Of a stretch of 64,000 nt of DNA, positions 9,793 through 17,978 are shown piece by piece; position 1 is the stretch's first letter; each line of letters begins with the position of its first letter. Source of the stretch: Anaerocolumna sp. MB42-C2 (GTDB lineage: Bacteria; Bacillota; Clostridia; Lachnospirales; Lachnospiraceae); assembly GCF_030913705.1 (NCBI RefSeq), contig NZ_CP133190.1, positions 4,303,501 to 4,367,500 on the forward strand. Direction: 5' to 3'. Made by a program: the position numbers and the translations under genes. The notes under the pieces were generated by a model. The model was not told the DNA's origin, made no database searches, and saw only the letters and a program-made list of their open reading frames with translations.

Positions 9793-10167
9793 ATGCTGTT
9801 AGCTTTTCAGGTCTTAATATCATGTATGGCTGGTATTTTTGCAGGTGTTTCAGTGTACAAATTAGTGCTTGCTCCGTTAAGAAAGGCACAAAACACCTGT
9901 GAGCCTAAGACAACAGAATTAGTGGGATTAAAAGCAACGGTGTCGGAAGACATCAGTTTTGAAGAATTCGGTGAGATAAGGTATGTTTTAAACAGAAACA
10001 GTTTCACCTCACCTGCTAAAGCAACAAATAGAGGTCAAATAAAAGCAGGGAAAGATGTTGTAATCTGTTGGATTGAAGACGATGTTTTCTATGTAGCCAG
10101 TATGGATGATATGGAAGAGCTGGATACAGCTAAGATAAGAGCAGATTCGGTTTTTGATCATTCATAA
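9793..10167 (+). CDS. Small membrane-anchored NfeD-like (OB-fold) protein
   Basis: A 124-residue protein with one N-terminal membrane segment (about 1-24, LLAFQVLISCMAGIFAGVSVYKLVLAPL) and a soluble C-terminal beta domain. The domain pattern (GLKATVSEDISFEEFGEIRYVLN, then a basic turn, KAGKDVVICWIEDDVFYVASMDD) resembles the OB-fold tail of NfeD proteins, which partner membrane-organising SPFH/flotillin proteins. No SPFH gene is adjacent. I start at ATG 9793 because GGAGGG at 9781-9786 lies 6 bp upstream; an in-frame ATG at 9748 has no such site. Function is not known; the NfeD relation is a weak-to-moderate inference. Confidence 0.6.
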   Translation: MLLAFQVLISCMAGIFAGVSVYKLVLAPLRKAQNTCEPKTTELVGLKATVSEDISFEEFGEIRYVLNRNSFTSPAKATNRGQIKAGKDVVICWIEDDVFYVASMDDMEELDTAKIRADSVFDHS

Positions 10168-10195
10168 GAGAGTTTTAAATTGTAGAGCAAAAAAA

Positions 10196-10236
10196 TATAA
10201 AGACTGCCAGCTTGCACTTTGGCAGTCTTTATAAAG
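10196..10236. terminator. Bidirectional terminator
   Basis: TATAAAGACTGCCA (10196-10209) pairs with TGGCAGTCTTTATA (10220-10233). It lies between the convergent NfeD-like gene and the Ig-like protein gene and is flanked by an A-run on the left, so it can serve both. Confidence 0.85.
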
Positions 10237-10242
10237 CCCCGA

Positions 10243-10887
10243 TTATTTAACATCACCTGTATTAACTTCTTCTTCTACTACAGTTACTTTACACATACCC
10301 ATTTTGCCATTGCTGATAGCAGCAAATATATATGTGGAGCCAGCCTTTTTGGCTGTAATTCTCCCACCTGCGCTAACACTGGCTACTTCTGGGTCATTGC
10401 TGGAGAATTTCGCTTCTTCCACAGTATTATTTGGCTTTAAAATTGCTGTTAATGAAGTTCTGCTTCCAGCTGTCATGGTAACTTCAGATTTGGTCAATAT
10501 AACGCTGATTGCCGGAGGTCCTACTGTTACTTCACATTCCAGTGTAGCAATAGTTTTCAGGCCGTCCTTGACAGTTACGGTAATAATTGCCTTTCCGAAA
10601 TCTACAGCTGTAATAATACCTGTATCATCTACGGTAGCTATGGAAGTAGAATCCGATTTGTAGGATACCTTATGGCTGTCCAAAATATTATATATTTTAA
10701 GAGCATATGTGGTATCTTTTACAAGTGATGTACTACTTACATTGAGCTTAATCGCATTTTGATCCTCATCAACCGTGGATGCTTTCGCAATGATACTATT
10801 ACCGGCAATAGGAACTGGTATGATTACAGTGAAGAATAAATACAAGCCCAGTGCCAACAGACACTTTCTAAATAAAAATTTTCTCAT
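10243..10887 (-). CDS. Secreted protein with two bacterial Ig-like (BIG2) domains
   Basis: 214 residues. The N-terminus (MRKFLFRKCLLALGLYLFFTVIIPVPIAG) is a typical signal peptide, probably cleaved near AKAS. Two BIG2 repeats follow. The first (about 45-120) has SYKSDSTSIATVDDTGIITAVDFGKAIITV; the second (about 125-205) has FSSNDPEVASVSAGGRITAKKAGSTYIFA. These are the classic x-S-x-D-x-x-V-A-x-V-x-x-x-G-x-I-T-A-x-x-x-G repeats of surface or adhesion proteins. No sorting signal, transmembrane tail or cell-wall-binding repeat is seen, so it is probably released or loosely bound. The start at 10887 is fixed by GGAGG (complement of 10895-10899). Its binding partner is unknown. Confidence 0.85.
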   Translation of the reverse strand: MRKFLFRKCLLALGLYLFFTVIIPVPIAGNSIIAKASTVDEDQNAIKLNVSSTSLVKDTTYALKIYNILDSHKVSYKSDSTSIATVDDTGIITAVDFGKAIITVTVKDGLKTIATLECEVTVGPPAISVILTKSEVTMTAGSRTSLTAILKPNNTVEEAKFSSNDPEVASVSAGGRITAKKAGSTYIFAAISNGKMGMCKVTVVEEEVNTGDVK

Positions 10888-11191
10888 GGCTTTGTCCTCC
10901 AAAATTTCATTCTTCCCCAGGTTGTCTGCATATGCAAACATAATAGTAAAAAAAGAATTTTTCACACTCACCTATCATAAAATTACTATAATACTAGTTT
11001 TTGTCAGAAACGTGGCAAAATCTTAAAAAAAACTTAAGAATTAAAGGAGAATTTTAATATATATTGTTCCATTTACTCTTGTTTTTAACCGGACTTATAC
11101 GCTATAATATTTAAGGATACAAAAATATACAAAACATAATTGTACTATATCTAATATATATAATGTTTTAAATTAATCGGAGGAAAACACC
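10888..11191. other. Divergent intergenic region
   Basis: About 300 bp without an ORF. It carries the promoter for the two-component system on the plus strand (listed separately) and presumably the promoter of the Ig-like protein on the minus strand. A TGCATATGCA palindrome lies at about 10927-10936, but nothing identifies its use. Confidence 0.4.
11079..11108 (+). promoter_or_regulatory. Predicted sigma-A promoter for the second two-component system
   Basis: TTGTTT (11079-11084) and TATAAT (11103-11108) are separated by 18 bp. A perfect -10 box and the position 80-90 bp upstream of the start codon support it; the -35 box is weaker. Confidence 0.55.
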
Positions 11192-11884
11192 ATGCAATAT
11201 ATTTTAATTGCGGATGACAATCATGATATCACTGATGTATTATCTACATATTCCAAAAAAGAAGGATTAGAGCCAATCATTGCTTATGACGGGGAAGAAG
11301 CATTTCGTTTATTCGAACATTATAACCCGGCTGCTGTGTTACTTGATGTTATGATGCCTAAAGAAGATGGTTATGAGGTATGCCGTAAGATTCGTGCAAA
11401 ATCAAATGTGCCGGTTATTTTAATTACAGCCAGAGGTGAAGATTTTGAACGAATTATGGGACTGGATATCGGAGCAGACGATTATATTGTAAAACCTTTT
11501 AGTCCAAGTGAAGTAATGGCCCGTATCAGGGCAGTTCTGAGGAGAATGACGCGGACAGAAAAAGATATAAAGTCCGGTAATATAATATCCTTATGTGATA
11601 TGATAATTAATCTAGATGAATATACCCTACATATAAACGGTAAAAAAATGTCACTAACCAAAAAAGAGATTGAAACCATGTGGACTTTAGCAAAAAACCC
11701 GAACAAAGTCTTTACCAGGGATAATTTATTAGACAGTTTGTGGGGGTTTGATTATTTTGGTGACAGCCGTACTGTAGATTCACATATTAAACGTCTCAGA
11801 GCAAAATTAGACGCTGTGGAACATCCGGATTGGAATATTAAGACAATCTGGGGCGTTGGTTACAAATTCGAGATTGCAGAGTAA
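11192..11884 (+). CDS. OmpR-family response regulator
   Basis: 230 residues: receiver domain (about 1-118) with acidic pair DD at 8-9, phospho-acceptor Asp52 in LLDVMMPKEDGYEV, LITARG and IVKPFSPSE, and a winged-helix output domain (about 135-230) ending WNIKTIWGVGYKFEI. GGAGG precedes the ATG by 8 bp. The paired kinase follows after about 145 bp. Targets cannot be read from the sequence; the adjacent secreted Ig-like protein is a possible target because it is divergent to the operon. Confidence 0.9.
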   Translation: MQYILIADDNHDITDVLSTYSKKEGLEPIIAYDGEEAFRLFEHYNPAAVLLDVMMPKEDGYEVCRKIRAKSNVPVILITARGEDFERIMGLDIGADDYIVKPFSPSEVMARIRAVLRRMTRTEKDIKSGNIISLCDMIINLDEYTLHINGKKMSLTKKEIETMWTLAKNPNKVFTRDNLLDSLWGFDYFGDSRTVDSHIKRLRAKLDAVEHPDWNIKTIWGVGYKFEIAE

Positions 11885-11923
11885 ATATTAACGTAAAGGG
11901 AGTCAGGGGTACCCAAAGGCCAG

Positions 11924-11965
11924 TGCAAAATCTGTTTATATTTTCATCATACACAAGATTTTGCA
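11924..11965 (+). promoter_or_regulatory. Hairpin between response regulator and kinase genes
   Basis: TGCAAAATCT (11924-11933) pairs exactly with AGATTTTGCA (11956-11965), extendable by GT/AC with one bulge. No U-run follows, so it is more likely a stability or processing element than a terminator. It lies in an unusually long (about 145 bp) gap for a regulator-kinase pair. Confidence 0.4.
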
Positions 11966-12028
11966 GACCTCTTCCTTTTATTTTGGATACAACATCACAT
12001 TCAGAAATGTGAAACGAACAGGTGTAAA

Positions 12029-13516
12029 ATGGATAAGAAGAATAAAGGCAGGTCAAGAAGCCGGCTTTTTTTAAAAGTATACATAAATTATGCAATTATG
12101 TTAACGGTATTAGCTATATTAGTAGGGCTTATATTTTTAAATTTATATAAGACAAAAACTGTGGAAAATTACAAACAAAAGTTATTAAAACAGGCTACAA
12201 GTATATCGATAAAATTAGCAAAAAGAATCATAGATAATGATGATGATAGTTATTTGGAGTATATTCAGATATTAGATGATATGGATACGGAAGAATCGGA
12301 TATCTGGACTATATCAAATCCAAATGCTGCTTCTCCCATGGATAAAAAGCTGGAAAATGTAGATTTAAATGATGTTACTTTGTCAAAAGATTGTGTTGAT
12401 GTAATAAACGCAGCATATCATAATGAAAAGATGTACGCCAGCGGATATTTTGAAGAATTTGGTGGAGTATTTGCTATTTTAGGAATGCCGGTAAGAGTGA
12501 ATGGAGAAGTAGTAGGTGCTATTTTACTCAGGTCAGCAATCAAGGATCAGGAGGATATCATACGAAGCAGTATGTATCTTATATTTCTTAGTGTCGGAGT
12601 GGCTCTTTTTATATCCTTTGTCATTTCTATTTTCTTTGCGAAAGGAATATCTAATCCAATCTCCAGAATGCGCAATACGGCATTGGAATTAGCAGACGGT
12701 AAATATGAGAGTAAGACAAATATTAACCGAAAAGATGAAATCGGAGATTTAGCAAAAACCATTGATATTTTGGCTGACGAACTAAAAGAAAATGAAATTG
12801 AGCGCCAGAACAGGGAACAGGCACGGATTGATTTCTTTGCGAATGTATCCCATGAACTCAGAACTCCTATTACCGTTATCCGTGCTTATACGGAAACCTT
12901 GGTTGACGGTGTTATTACGGATGAGGAAAAGAAAAATCAATACTACTCAAGGATGTTATCGGAATGTAAAGGTATGGAGCGGTTAGTCGGCGATCTTCTG
13001 CTGCTGTCTAAAATGCAAAATCCTGATTTTGTTGTTGAGAAAGAACCTGTTAATATAATTCAGGTTTTTGATGAACTGATACGAAGTATACGCGCCATCA
13101 GTGAGGAGAAAAATATTTCAATCGAATTTAAAAAGGATCAGCCGTTTTATATGATGATGGGTGATTATGACCGCCTACGGCAGATGTTCCTTATCATTTT
13201 AGATAATGCCATTAAGTTCTCAAATGAAAATTCTACCATACACATAATTTTATCTAAGTTGGACAAACTAAAAATATCAATTAGAGATGAGGGCATTGGA
13301 ATTTCGAAAGAAGATTTACCGAGTATTTTTGATAAATTTTACAAGTCAAAATTAAAACAAAATAAACAAGGATCCGGCCTTGGACTTGCTATCGCCAAAC
13401 AAATTGCAATGAAACACGGTGGTAATATAGAAGTTTACAGTACCTTAGGAAACGGTACGGAATTTGTTTTTACTTTCCAATGCTTGGAAGAATATGTAGA
13501 AGAGTTAAACATTTAG
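12029..13516 (+). CDS. Membrane sensor histidine kinase
   Basis: 495 residues. Two membrane segments (about 20-42 and 180-203) flank an extracytoplasmic sensor loop of about 135 residues rich in Asp/Glu. A HAMP domain follows (NPISRMRNTALELADGKYE), then HisKA FFANVSHELRTPITVI with phospho-acceptor His275, and HATPase_c with LDNAIKFS, DEGIGIS, FDKFYKSK and GSGLGLAIAK. The basic N-terminus KKNKGRSRSR sets the inside-positive topology. The start ATG at 12029 has only a weak upstream site (AGGTG). The ligand is not identifiable. Confidence 0.88.
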   Translation: MDKKNKGRSRSRLFLKVYINYAIMLTVLAILVGLIFLNLYKTKTVENYKQKLLKQATSISIKLAKRIIDNDDDSYLEYIQILDDMDTEESDIWTISNPNAASPMDKKLENVDLNDVTLSKDCVDVINAAYHNEKMYASGYFEEFGGVFAILGMPVRVNGEVVGAILLRSAIKDQEDIIRSSMYLIFLSVGVALFISFVISIFFAKGISNPISRMRNTALELADGKYESKTNINRKDEIGDLAKTIDILADELKENEIERQNREQARIDFFANVSHELRTPITVIRAYTETLVDGVITDEEKKNQYYSRMLSECKGMERLVGDLLLLSKMQNPDFVVEKEPVNIIQVFDELIRSIRAISEEKNISIEFKKDQPFYMMMGDYDRLRQMFLIILDNAIKFSNENSTIHIILSKLDKLKISIRDEGIGISKEDLPSIFDKFYKSKLKQNKQGSGLGLAIAKQIAMKHGGNIEVYSTLGNGTEFVFTFQCLEEYVEELNI

Positions 13517-13538
13517 GGCTAATTATGTCACAAAAAAC

Positions 13539-13567
13539 TTGAAAAATTGATTATTGTAAGGTATAAT
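13539..13567 (+). promoter_or_regulatory. Strong sigma-A promoter of the 6S-like RNA
   Basis: TTGAAA (13539-13544), exactly 17 bp, then TATAAT (13562-13567). The transcript would begin at about 13574, just before the first paired bases of the RNA. Confidence 0.85.
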
Positions 13568-13573
13568 AAAGTC

Positions 13574-13797
13574 ACAAGTAGTTCCTGGGATGTACGACAC
13601 TCCTGTTATTTTGAACCTACATGATATAAAAAGGGATTCCTACATCTGTAAGATTATGTCAGGCCACCATATGCAGTGGAAGACAGAGGCTTATGTGCGG
13701 AAACCCACCTAGCTTGGCTAGGAGTCAAAATACAGGAAACGGCGTTTCGGGTACATGAACAAAAGATGAAGGGCAGCTTTAGCTGCCTTTTTTTAAA
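13574..13797 (+). ncRNA. ssrS: Probable 6S RNA
   Basis: A roughly 220-nt non-coding transcript with its own promoter and terminator. Its ends fold together into a rod: GTTC and ATGTAC (13581-13584, 13590-13595) pair with GTACAT and GAAC (13751-13760), and TCCTGTTATTTTGA (13601-13614) pairs with TCAAAATACAGGA (13725-13737) with one bulge. The middle is a large open region with small hairpins CCACCATATGCAGTGG (13664-13679) and CCTAGCTTGGCTAGG (13708-13722). A long closing rod around a central bubble is the 6S architecture, which mimics an open promoter and binds RNA polymerase. The sequence resembles 6S RNAs of Lachnospiraceae as I remember them. The terminator is GGCAGC-TTTA-GCTGCC plus seven T (13772-13794). 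Confidence 0.72.
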
Positions 13798-13827
13798 GTG
13801 TTATAAAGAGCGCAGATGGGAGTCTAA

Positions 13828-15753
13828 ATGAATCACGGATTTATTAAAGTTGCAGCGGCAACACCTAAGATACAGGTTGCAGGGTGCAAATACAATGCAG
13901 ACAGAATAATTGAGATCATTGATAAAGCAGAGAATAATCATGTGAAAGTACTGGTGTTTCCTGAATTATGCCTAACCGGATATACTTGCGGGGAGTTGTT
14001 TTTACAGGACACTTTATTAAATAGTGCGTTGGAACAACTAGGCAGGATTGTAGAATTTACACTTGGTAAGGATGTTTTCGTTACTCTTGGAGTTCCTGTA
14101 TGTACCGAAGGAAAATTATATAATACCGCAGCAATGATACAGAACGGACAGCTGTTAGGGTTGGTACCGAAGAAAAATCTGCCGAATTATTCTGAATTTT
14201 ATGAAGCAAGATATTTTAATCCAGGCCATGAGAAAATCGAATTTATTATGGTTAATGGTAAAAAAATACCTATGGGTATTAATATACTGTTTCGATGCGC
14301 TAATTTACCATCCTTAACCATTGGTATTGAAATCTGCGAGGATTTATGGGTTCCAGAACCGCCGAGTGTCAGACATTCAATGGCAGGAGCAACAGTTATA
14401 TTGAATTTATCTGCCAGTGATGAAACGACAGGGAAAGATATTTATCGACGTGATTTGATTAAAATGCAATCCGCCAGATTAGTCTGCGGATATATCTATG
14501 CGGATGCCGGAGAAGGGGAATCGACGACGGATTTAGTATTTGCCGGGCATAACCTTATTGCTGAGAATGGAACTATATTAAAACAATCAAAACGTTTTGA
14601 GAATGAATTTATTTTTTCTGAACTGGATGTGCAGAAGTTAATGAATGAAAGAAGAAGGATGACTACCTTTACACCTACGTCCTTTCAGGAATATGAAATT
14701 ATAGAATTTAAGTACCGGTTAAGTGATCCTCTGCCGGAAACAAAATTAACTCGATTTATAGATAAAGCACCGTTTGTACCTGGTGTAAAAGAAGACCGAG
14801 ACAGAAGATGTGAGGAAATTATTCATATACAGGCTTATGGTTTAAAGAAAAGATTGGAACATACCAGTGCCAGGAATGCTGTAATCGGTATATCCGGCGG
14901 TTTGGATTCTACCCTTGCACTGTTAGTTACCTGTAAGGCCTTTGATCTGCTTAACTTAGACAGAAAAGGAATTATTGCAGTGACCATGCCTTGTTTTGGT
15001 ACAACGGATCGTACTTATCAGAATGCCCTTTCTTTAGCTGAACATCTTGGAACTTCCTTAATGGAGATCCCGATACAGGAAGCTGTGTTACTTCATTTTA
15101 AAGACATCGGTCAGGATAGGGATAATCATGATATTACCTATGAGAATTCACAGGCCAGGGAAAGAACACAGATTATAATGGATTTAGCCAATAAATATAA
15201 TGGTTTTGTTATTGGAACGGGAGATATGTCAGAGCTTGCGCTTGGTTGGGCGACCTATAACGGCGATCATATGTCCATGTATGGCGTAAATTCTTCCGTA
15301 CCTAAGACATTAGTGCGGTATTTAGTTTCTTATTTTGCGGAAACAGCAGAAGAGGTAAGTTTAAAACATGTCTTATTTGATATTTTAGATACTCCTGTCA
15401 GTCCGGAACTACTGCCACCGGTGGAAGGTTTAATCTCACAAAAAACGGAAGACATTGTAGGGCCTTATGAATTACATGATTTTTATATGTATTACATCTT
15501 AAGGTTTGGTTTCACCCCATCCAAAATATACCGATTGGCCGTTATTGCGTTTGACGGGACATATGAGAAAGATATAATTTTAAAGTGGCTGAGAGTATTT
15601 TACCGTCGTTTCTTTTCTCAGCAGTTTAAGAGATCCTGTCTGCCGGATGGGCCTAAGGTCGGATCCGTTGCAGTATCTCCCAGAGGAGATCTTCGAATGC
15701 CAAGTGATGCCAGTGCTGCTCTGTGGCTTGAGGATCTTAACAAGATACAGTAA
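13828..15753 (+). CDS. nadE: Glutamine-dependent NAD+ synthetase
   Basis: Makes NAD from deamido-NAD, ATP and glutamine. 641 residues, the long glutamine-hydrolysing type. The N-terminal nitrilase-like glutaminase domain (about 1-290) has the triad: Glu in VLVFPELCLTGYT, Lys in VPKKNLPNYSEFYE and Cys in IGIEICEDLWVP. The synthetase domain (about 330-641) has the PP-loop AVIGISGGLDSTLALL and GTGDMSELALGWATYNGDHMSMYGVN. The start has TGGGAG 8 bp upstream. It lies just after the 6S-like RNA terminator. A pseudoknot leader and a DegV gene follow. Confidence 0.96.
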   Translation: MNHGFIKVAAATPKIQVAGCKYNADRIIEIIDKAENNHVKVLVFPELCLTGYTCGELFLQDTLLNSALEQLGRIVEFTLGKDVFVTLGVPVCTEGKLYNTAAMIQNGQLLGLVPKKNLPNYSEFYEARYFNPGHEKIEFIMVNGKKIPMGINILFRCANLPSLTIGIEICEDLWVPEPPSVRHSMAGATVILNLSASDETTGKDIYRRDLIKMQSARLVCGYIYADAGEGESTTDLVFAGHNLIAENGTILKQSKRFENEFIFSELDVQKLMNERRRMTTFTPTSFQEYEIIEFKYRLSDPLPETKLTRFIDKAPFVPGVKEDRDRRCEEIIHIQAYGLKKRLEHTSARNAVIGISGGLDSTLALLVTCKAFDLLNLDRKGIIAVTMPCFGTTDRTYQNALSLAEHLGTSLMEIPIQEAVLLHFKDIGQDRDNHDITYENSQARERTQIIMDLANKYNGFVIGTGDMSELALGWATYNGDHMSMYGVNSSVPKTLVRYLVSYFAETAEEVSLKHVLFDILDTPVSPELLPPVEGLISQKTEDIVGPYELHDFYMYYILRFGFTPSKIYRLAVIAFDGTYEKDIILKWLRVFYRRFFSQQFKRSCLPDGPKVGSVAVSPRGDLRMPSDASAALWLEDLNKIQ

Positions 15754-15795
15754 ATTATATTACTAACTAAATAAGAAAAATACAGGGGGATAAAT

Positions 15796-15907
15796 GTGAA
15801 AGAAAAAATACTTAAAGAAAGGGAATGCCACAAATTAAGATTCTTTCACTTTTTATTTGTGGCAGTAACACATCTGAGAACAGATGTGTTATGCAATGGG
15901 TATTAAA
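15796..15907 (+). promoter_or_regulatory. Conserved pseudoknot/hairpin leader, copy A (before degV)
   Basis: Order of paired parts: P1 5' GTGAAAGAA (15796-15804); P2 5' TGCCACAA (15826-15833); P1 3' TTCTTTCAC (15841-15849); P2 3' TTGTGGCA (15857-15864). The interleaved order makes an H-type pseudoknot. P3 is a perfect 10-bp hairpin, AACACATCTG (15867-15876) with CAGATGTGTT (15881-15890). A purine run AAAGAAAGGGA (15815-15825) lies inside the pseudoknot loop. The element ends in CAATGGGTATTAAAATGG, which contains the start codons of the DegV gene but no normal Shine-Dalgarno. A second copy with compensating changes lies before xylB (31993-32100). I recognise no known riboswitch class. Confidence 0.75.
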
Positions 15908-16780
15908 ATGGCTTTAAGAATTATTACAGATTCTGCTTCCGATGTGCCGAAATGGCTGTTAGAGAAATATAAGCTGCATGTTATACCTACGCCGGTTGTT
16001 ATAAATGAAAAAGATTACTTTGACGGTGAAACCATAATGCCGGAAGAATTTTATGATATCCTACGGGCAGGGACAGAGGTAAAGACTTACCATATCAATT
16101 CTTTTATGTTCCATAATAATTTTGAACCATATGCCATAAATAAGGATGAAGTAATTTATATCTGTTTTTCTACCGGTATAGCAGGGACTTATAATGCTGC
16201 TAATCTGGCTAAAGCAGAACTTTTGGAAGAATACCCTGATTTTGATCTTACTATTATTGATACCAAATGTGCTTCTCTTGGATTTGGTATTGTAGTGGAA
16301 AAAGCATTACAGATGGTGGAACGCAATATTCCTAAACAGGTAATTATAGAGGCAATCCGTTTTTATTGCGATAATATGGAACATATTTTTACGGTTGAAA
16401 CACTGGAGTACCTTTATAAAGGCGGAAGATTAAGCAGAACTTCCGCGATTGCAGGAGGACTGCTTGATATTAAACCCATTATCGAAGTAGATGATAAGGG
16501 AGCATTAGTTGCGATAGAAAAAGTCAGAGGGCGTATGCGCTCTCTTAAAAGGTTAGTTGATATTGCAGGTGAACGGGGGGTGGATCTTTCAAGTCAGACC
16601 ATAGGGCTTGTCCATGGTGACGATAAAGAGACTCTGAATCTTGTAAAAAATATGCTGATAGAAAAATACGGCTGCAAAACTTTTTTAGAGAGTTATGTAG
16701 GTTGCGCAATTGGAGCTCATACAGGTCCTGGAATCATCGGAATCATCTTTTTAAGTGAAAAATCACCATATGTAATATAA
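15908..16780 (+). CDS. DegV family fatty-acid-binding protein (FakB-like)
   Basis: About 290 residues. The N-terminus ALRIITDSASDVPKWLLEKY and the motifs CFSTGIAGTYNAANLAK, ETLEYLYKGGRLSRT and GAHTGPGIIGIIFL are those of DegV proteins. Some members (FakB) bind a fatty acid and present it to the kinase FakA for phosphorylation; no fakA is nearby, so the role is inferred. I chose ATG 15908 because family members begin M-x-x-R/K-I-I-T-D-S; an in-frame ATG at 15896 (MGIK) is equally possible, since both lie in the conserved end of the structured leader and neither has a normal ribosome site. A terminator follows at 16880. Confidence 0.9.
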   Translation: MALRIITDSASDVPKWLLEKYKLHVIPTPVVINEKDYFDGETIMPEEFYDILRAGTEVKTYHINSFMFHNNFEPYAINKDEVIYICFSTGIAGTYNAANLAKAELLEEYPDFDLTIIDTKCASLGFGIVVEKALQMVERNIPKQVIIEAIRFYCDNMEHIFTVETLEYLYKGGRLSRTSAIAGGLLDIKPIIEVDDKGALVAIEKVRGRMRSLKRLVDIAGERGVDLSSQTIGLVHGDDKETLNLVKNMLIEKYGCKTFLESYVGCAIGAHTGPGIIGIIFLSEKSPYVI

Positions 16781-16879
16781 TAAAAATAAAATTCCTATAA
16801 CGTACTCTTACAAGAGAGTACCGTATACTATCAATAACTCGAAAACGGTGTTTGATATGTTATCTGATATACATAGGAA

Positions 16880-16936
16880 ATTAGCCTCCCCATTTCTTAT
16901 CTTCAAATAAATTATGGTAGGGAGGCTATTATTTTA
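16880..16936 (+). terminator. Rho-independent terminator after degV
   Basis: TTAGCCTCCC (16881-16890) pairs with GGGAGGCTA (16920-16928) across a loop of about 29 nt, followed by TTATTTT. Because it also reads as a hairpin on the minus strand, it may serve the convergent gene ending at 16994. Confidence 0.75.
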
Positions 16937-16993
16937 TGTAAGTATTACGAATAACTTATGATTTATGAATCTTACCGGCATTAATGATTCTAA

Positions 16994-17452
16994 TTAATTA
17001 TCTTTTAAATCGGGCGTAGCTTTTGCCAGAGCAGCTTTAATTGCATCCAGTAATAAAATCTGAGTATATTTACTGTCCTCAGAAATCTCGATTGAGTTTA
17101 TATCAACTCCGTCGACTAATTGCTCTGAAATATCATTTAATGATGGTTCTACCAATGGATACATGGTAGTAATGGAGTCATCGATATTAACAATACGAAC
17201 GGAATTAATATGATCCTTATCCAAAACCACTTCCAAATTCAACGCGGTGTCATTCAGAACCAATGTTGAATTATATACGCCGGGTGTATATTGGGTTCCT
17301 GACATAGTTGCTGTAGTATCTTCCTTTTTGTTCATAAACATAATTACTAAAAGGATAATCAGCAGTATACCCAGGCCTGCAAATAGTGCCGTATATATAA
17401 TTTCTTTTAAGTGAATAACAACAATTTTTGTTTTTGACATATTTTGCACCAT
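16994..17452 (-). CDS. Membrane-anchored protein with FMN_bind-like fold, function unknown
   Basis: 152 residues. One membrane segment (about 20-42, ALFAGLGILLIILLVIMFM) near the N-terminus, then a small domain: YTPGVYNSTLVLNDTALNLEVVLDKDHINSVRIVN..., ending LVDGVDINSIEISEDSKYTQILLLDAIKAALAKA. The succession of PG-Y, V-x-V-x-x-D-x-x-I-x-x-V-x-I and a late S-x-x-T-x-x-L-L-x-A-I-x-x-A-L helix follows the FMN_bind pattern. The usual S/GAT-x-S/T site for covalent FMN is only partly kept (SEDSKYT), so flavin attachment is doubtful. The alternative start at residue 5 (17440) is possible. Monocistronic and divergent from the addB leader. Confidence 0.5.
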   Translation of the reverse strand: MVQNMSKTKIVVIHLKEIIYTALFAGLGILLIILLVIMFMNKKEDTTATMSGTQYTPGVYNSTLVLNDTALNLEVVLDKDHINSVRIVNIDDSITTMYPLVEPSLNDISEQLVDGVDINSIEISEDSKYTQILLLDAIKAALAKATPDLKDN

Positions 17453-17978
17453 GCCTTTCCTGGTAGACGTTCACATTTTTCAAAGTATAAAGCAGATATT
17501 AAATTCAGGTGAACCATACCAATTTCAGTTCAATATGTGTGATGAGGAAATTCACACATTAGCCTCCATAAGAATACTTTATATATCTTATTATTGTTTT
17601 TTAAGATTTATGATTATTTCATTAATAAAAGTCCAAATAATTAGAAACTTATATACTATTAATATACAAATTTATCTATAAGGATAAAAGGTATACGAGA
17701 ATGTAATTGTTTAGTCTGTTAGAAACAGTTCCTTTTTTAACACGAACCTATTCGTAAATAAAGCAGAATTATGGTATAATATCGACAGATATTATACCGG
17801 TGCCGAACCAAAGTGAGTGCACATAAACGCCACAAAGTGGCGCGGTACCATGGGAGCTAGCGGACATGGTATAATGAAAGCGGAATGAGTAACTGGGAGT
17901 TTGCCAGGGAATTGCGATTGGAGCAATAAAACTAAGAATGTTTTGTCATTTATATATACATATCAGGGAGGAAATTAT
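17453..17978 (+). other. Intergenic region with a structured, unassigned leader upstream of addB
   Basis: About 525 bp. The left half (17453-17720) is AT-rich with no convincing gene. From 17773 the sequence is strongly paired: GGTATAATAT (17773-17782) pairs with ATATTATACC (17787-17796), so the -10-like TATAAT at 17776 lies in a palindrome. GGTGCCG (17799-17805) can pair with CGGTACC (17843-17849, one G-U), enclosing the hairpin CGCCAC-AAA-GTGGCG (17828-17842). A second GGTATAAT occurs at 17868-17875. The compact stems upstream of addB suggest a transcribed leader or small RNA; I cannot match it to a known family. Confidence 0.45.

Noticed and set aside
15824..15925. Short ORF starting at ATG 15825 (GAAAGGGA site) in the degV leader
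   Set aside because: It overlaps the degV start and conserved stems; the xylB copy does not keep the frame. A leader peptide cannot be excluded but is not supported.
17451..17681. 76-residue plus-strand frame antisense to the FMN_bind-like gene start
   Set aside because: AT-rich, no Shine-Dalgarno, no recognisable motif.
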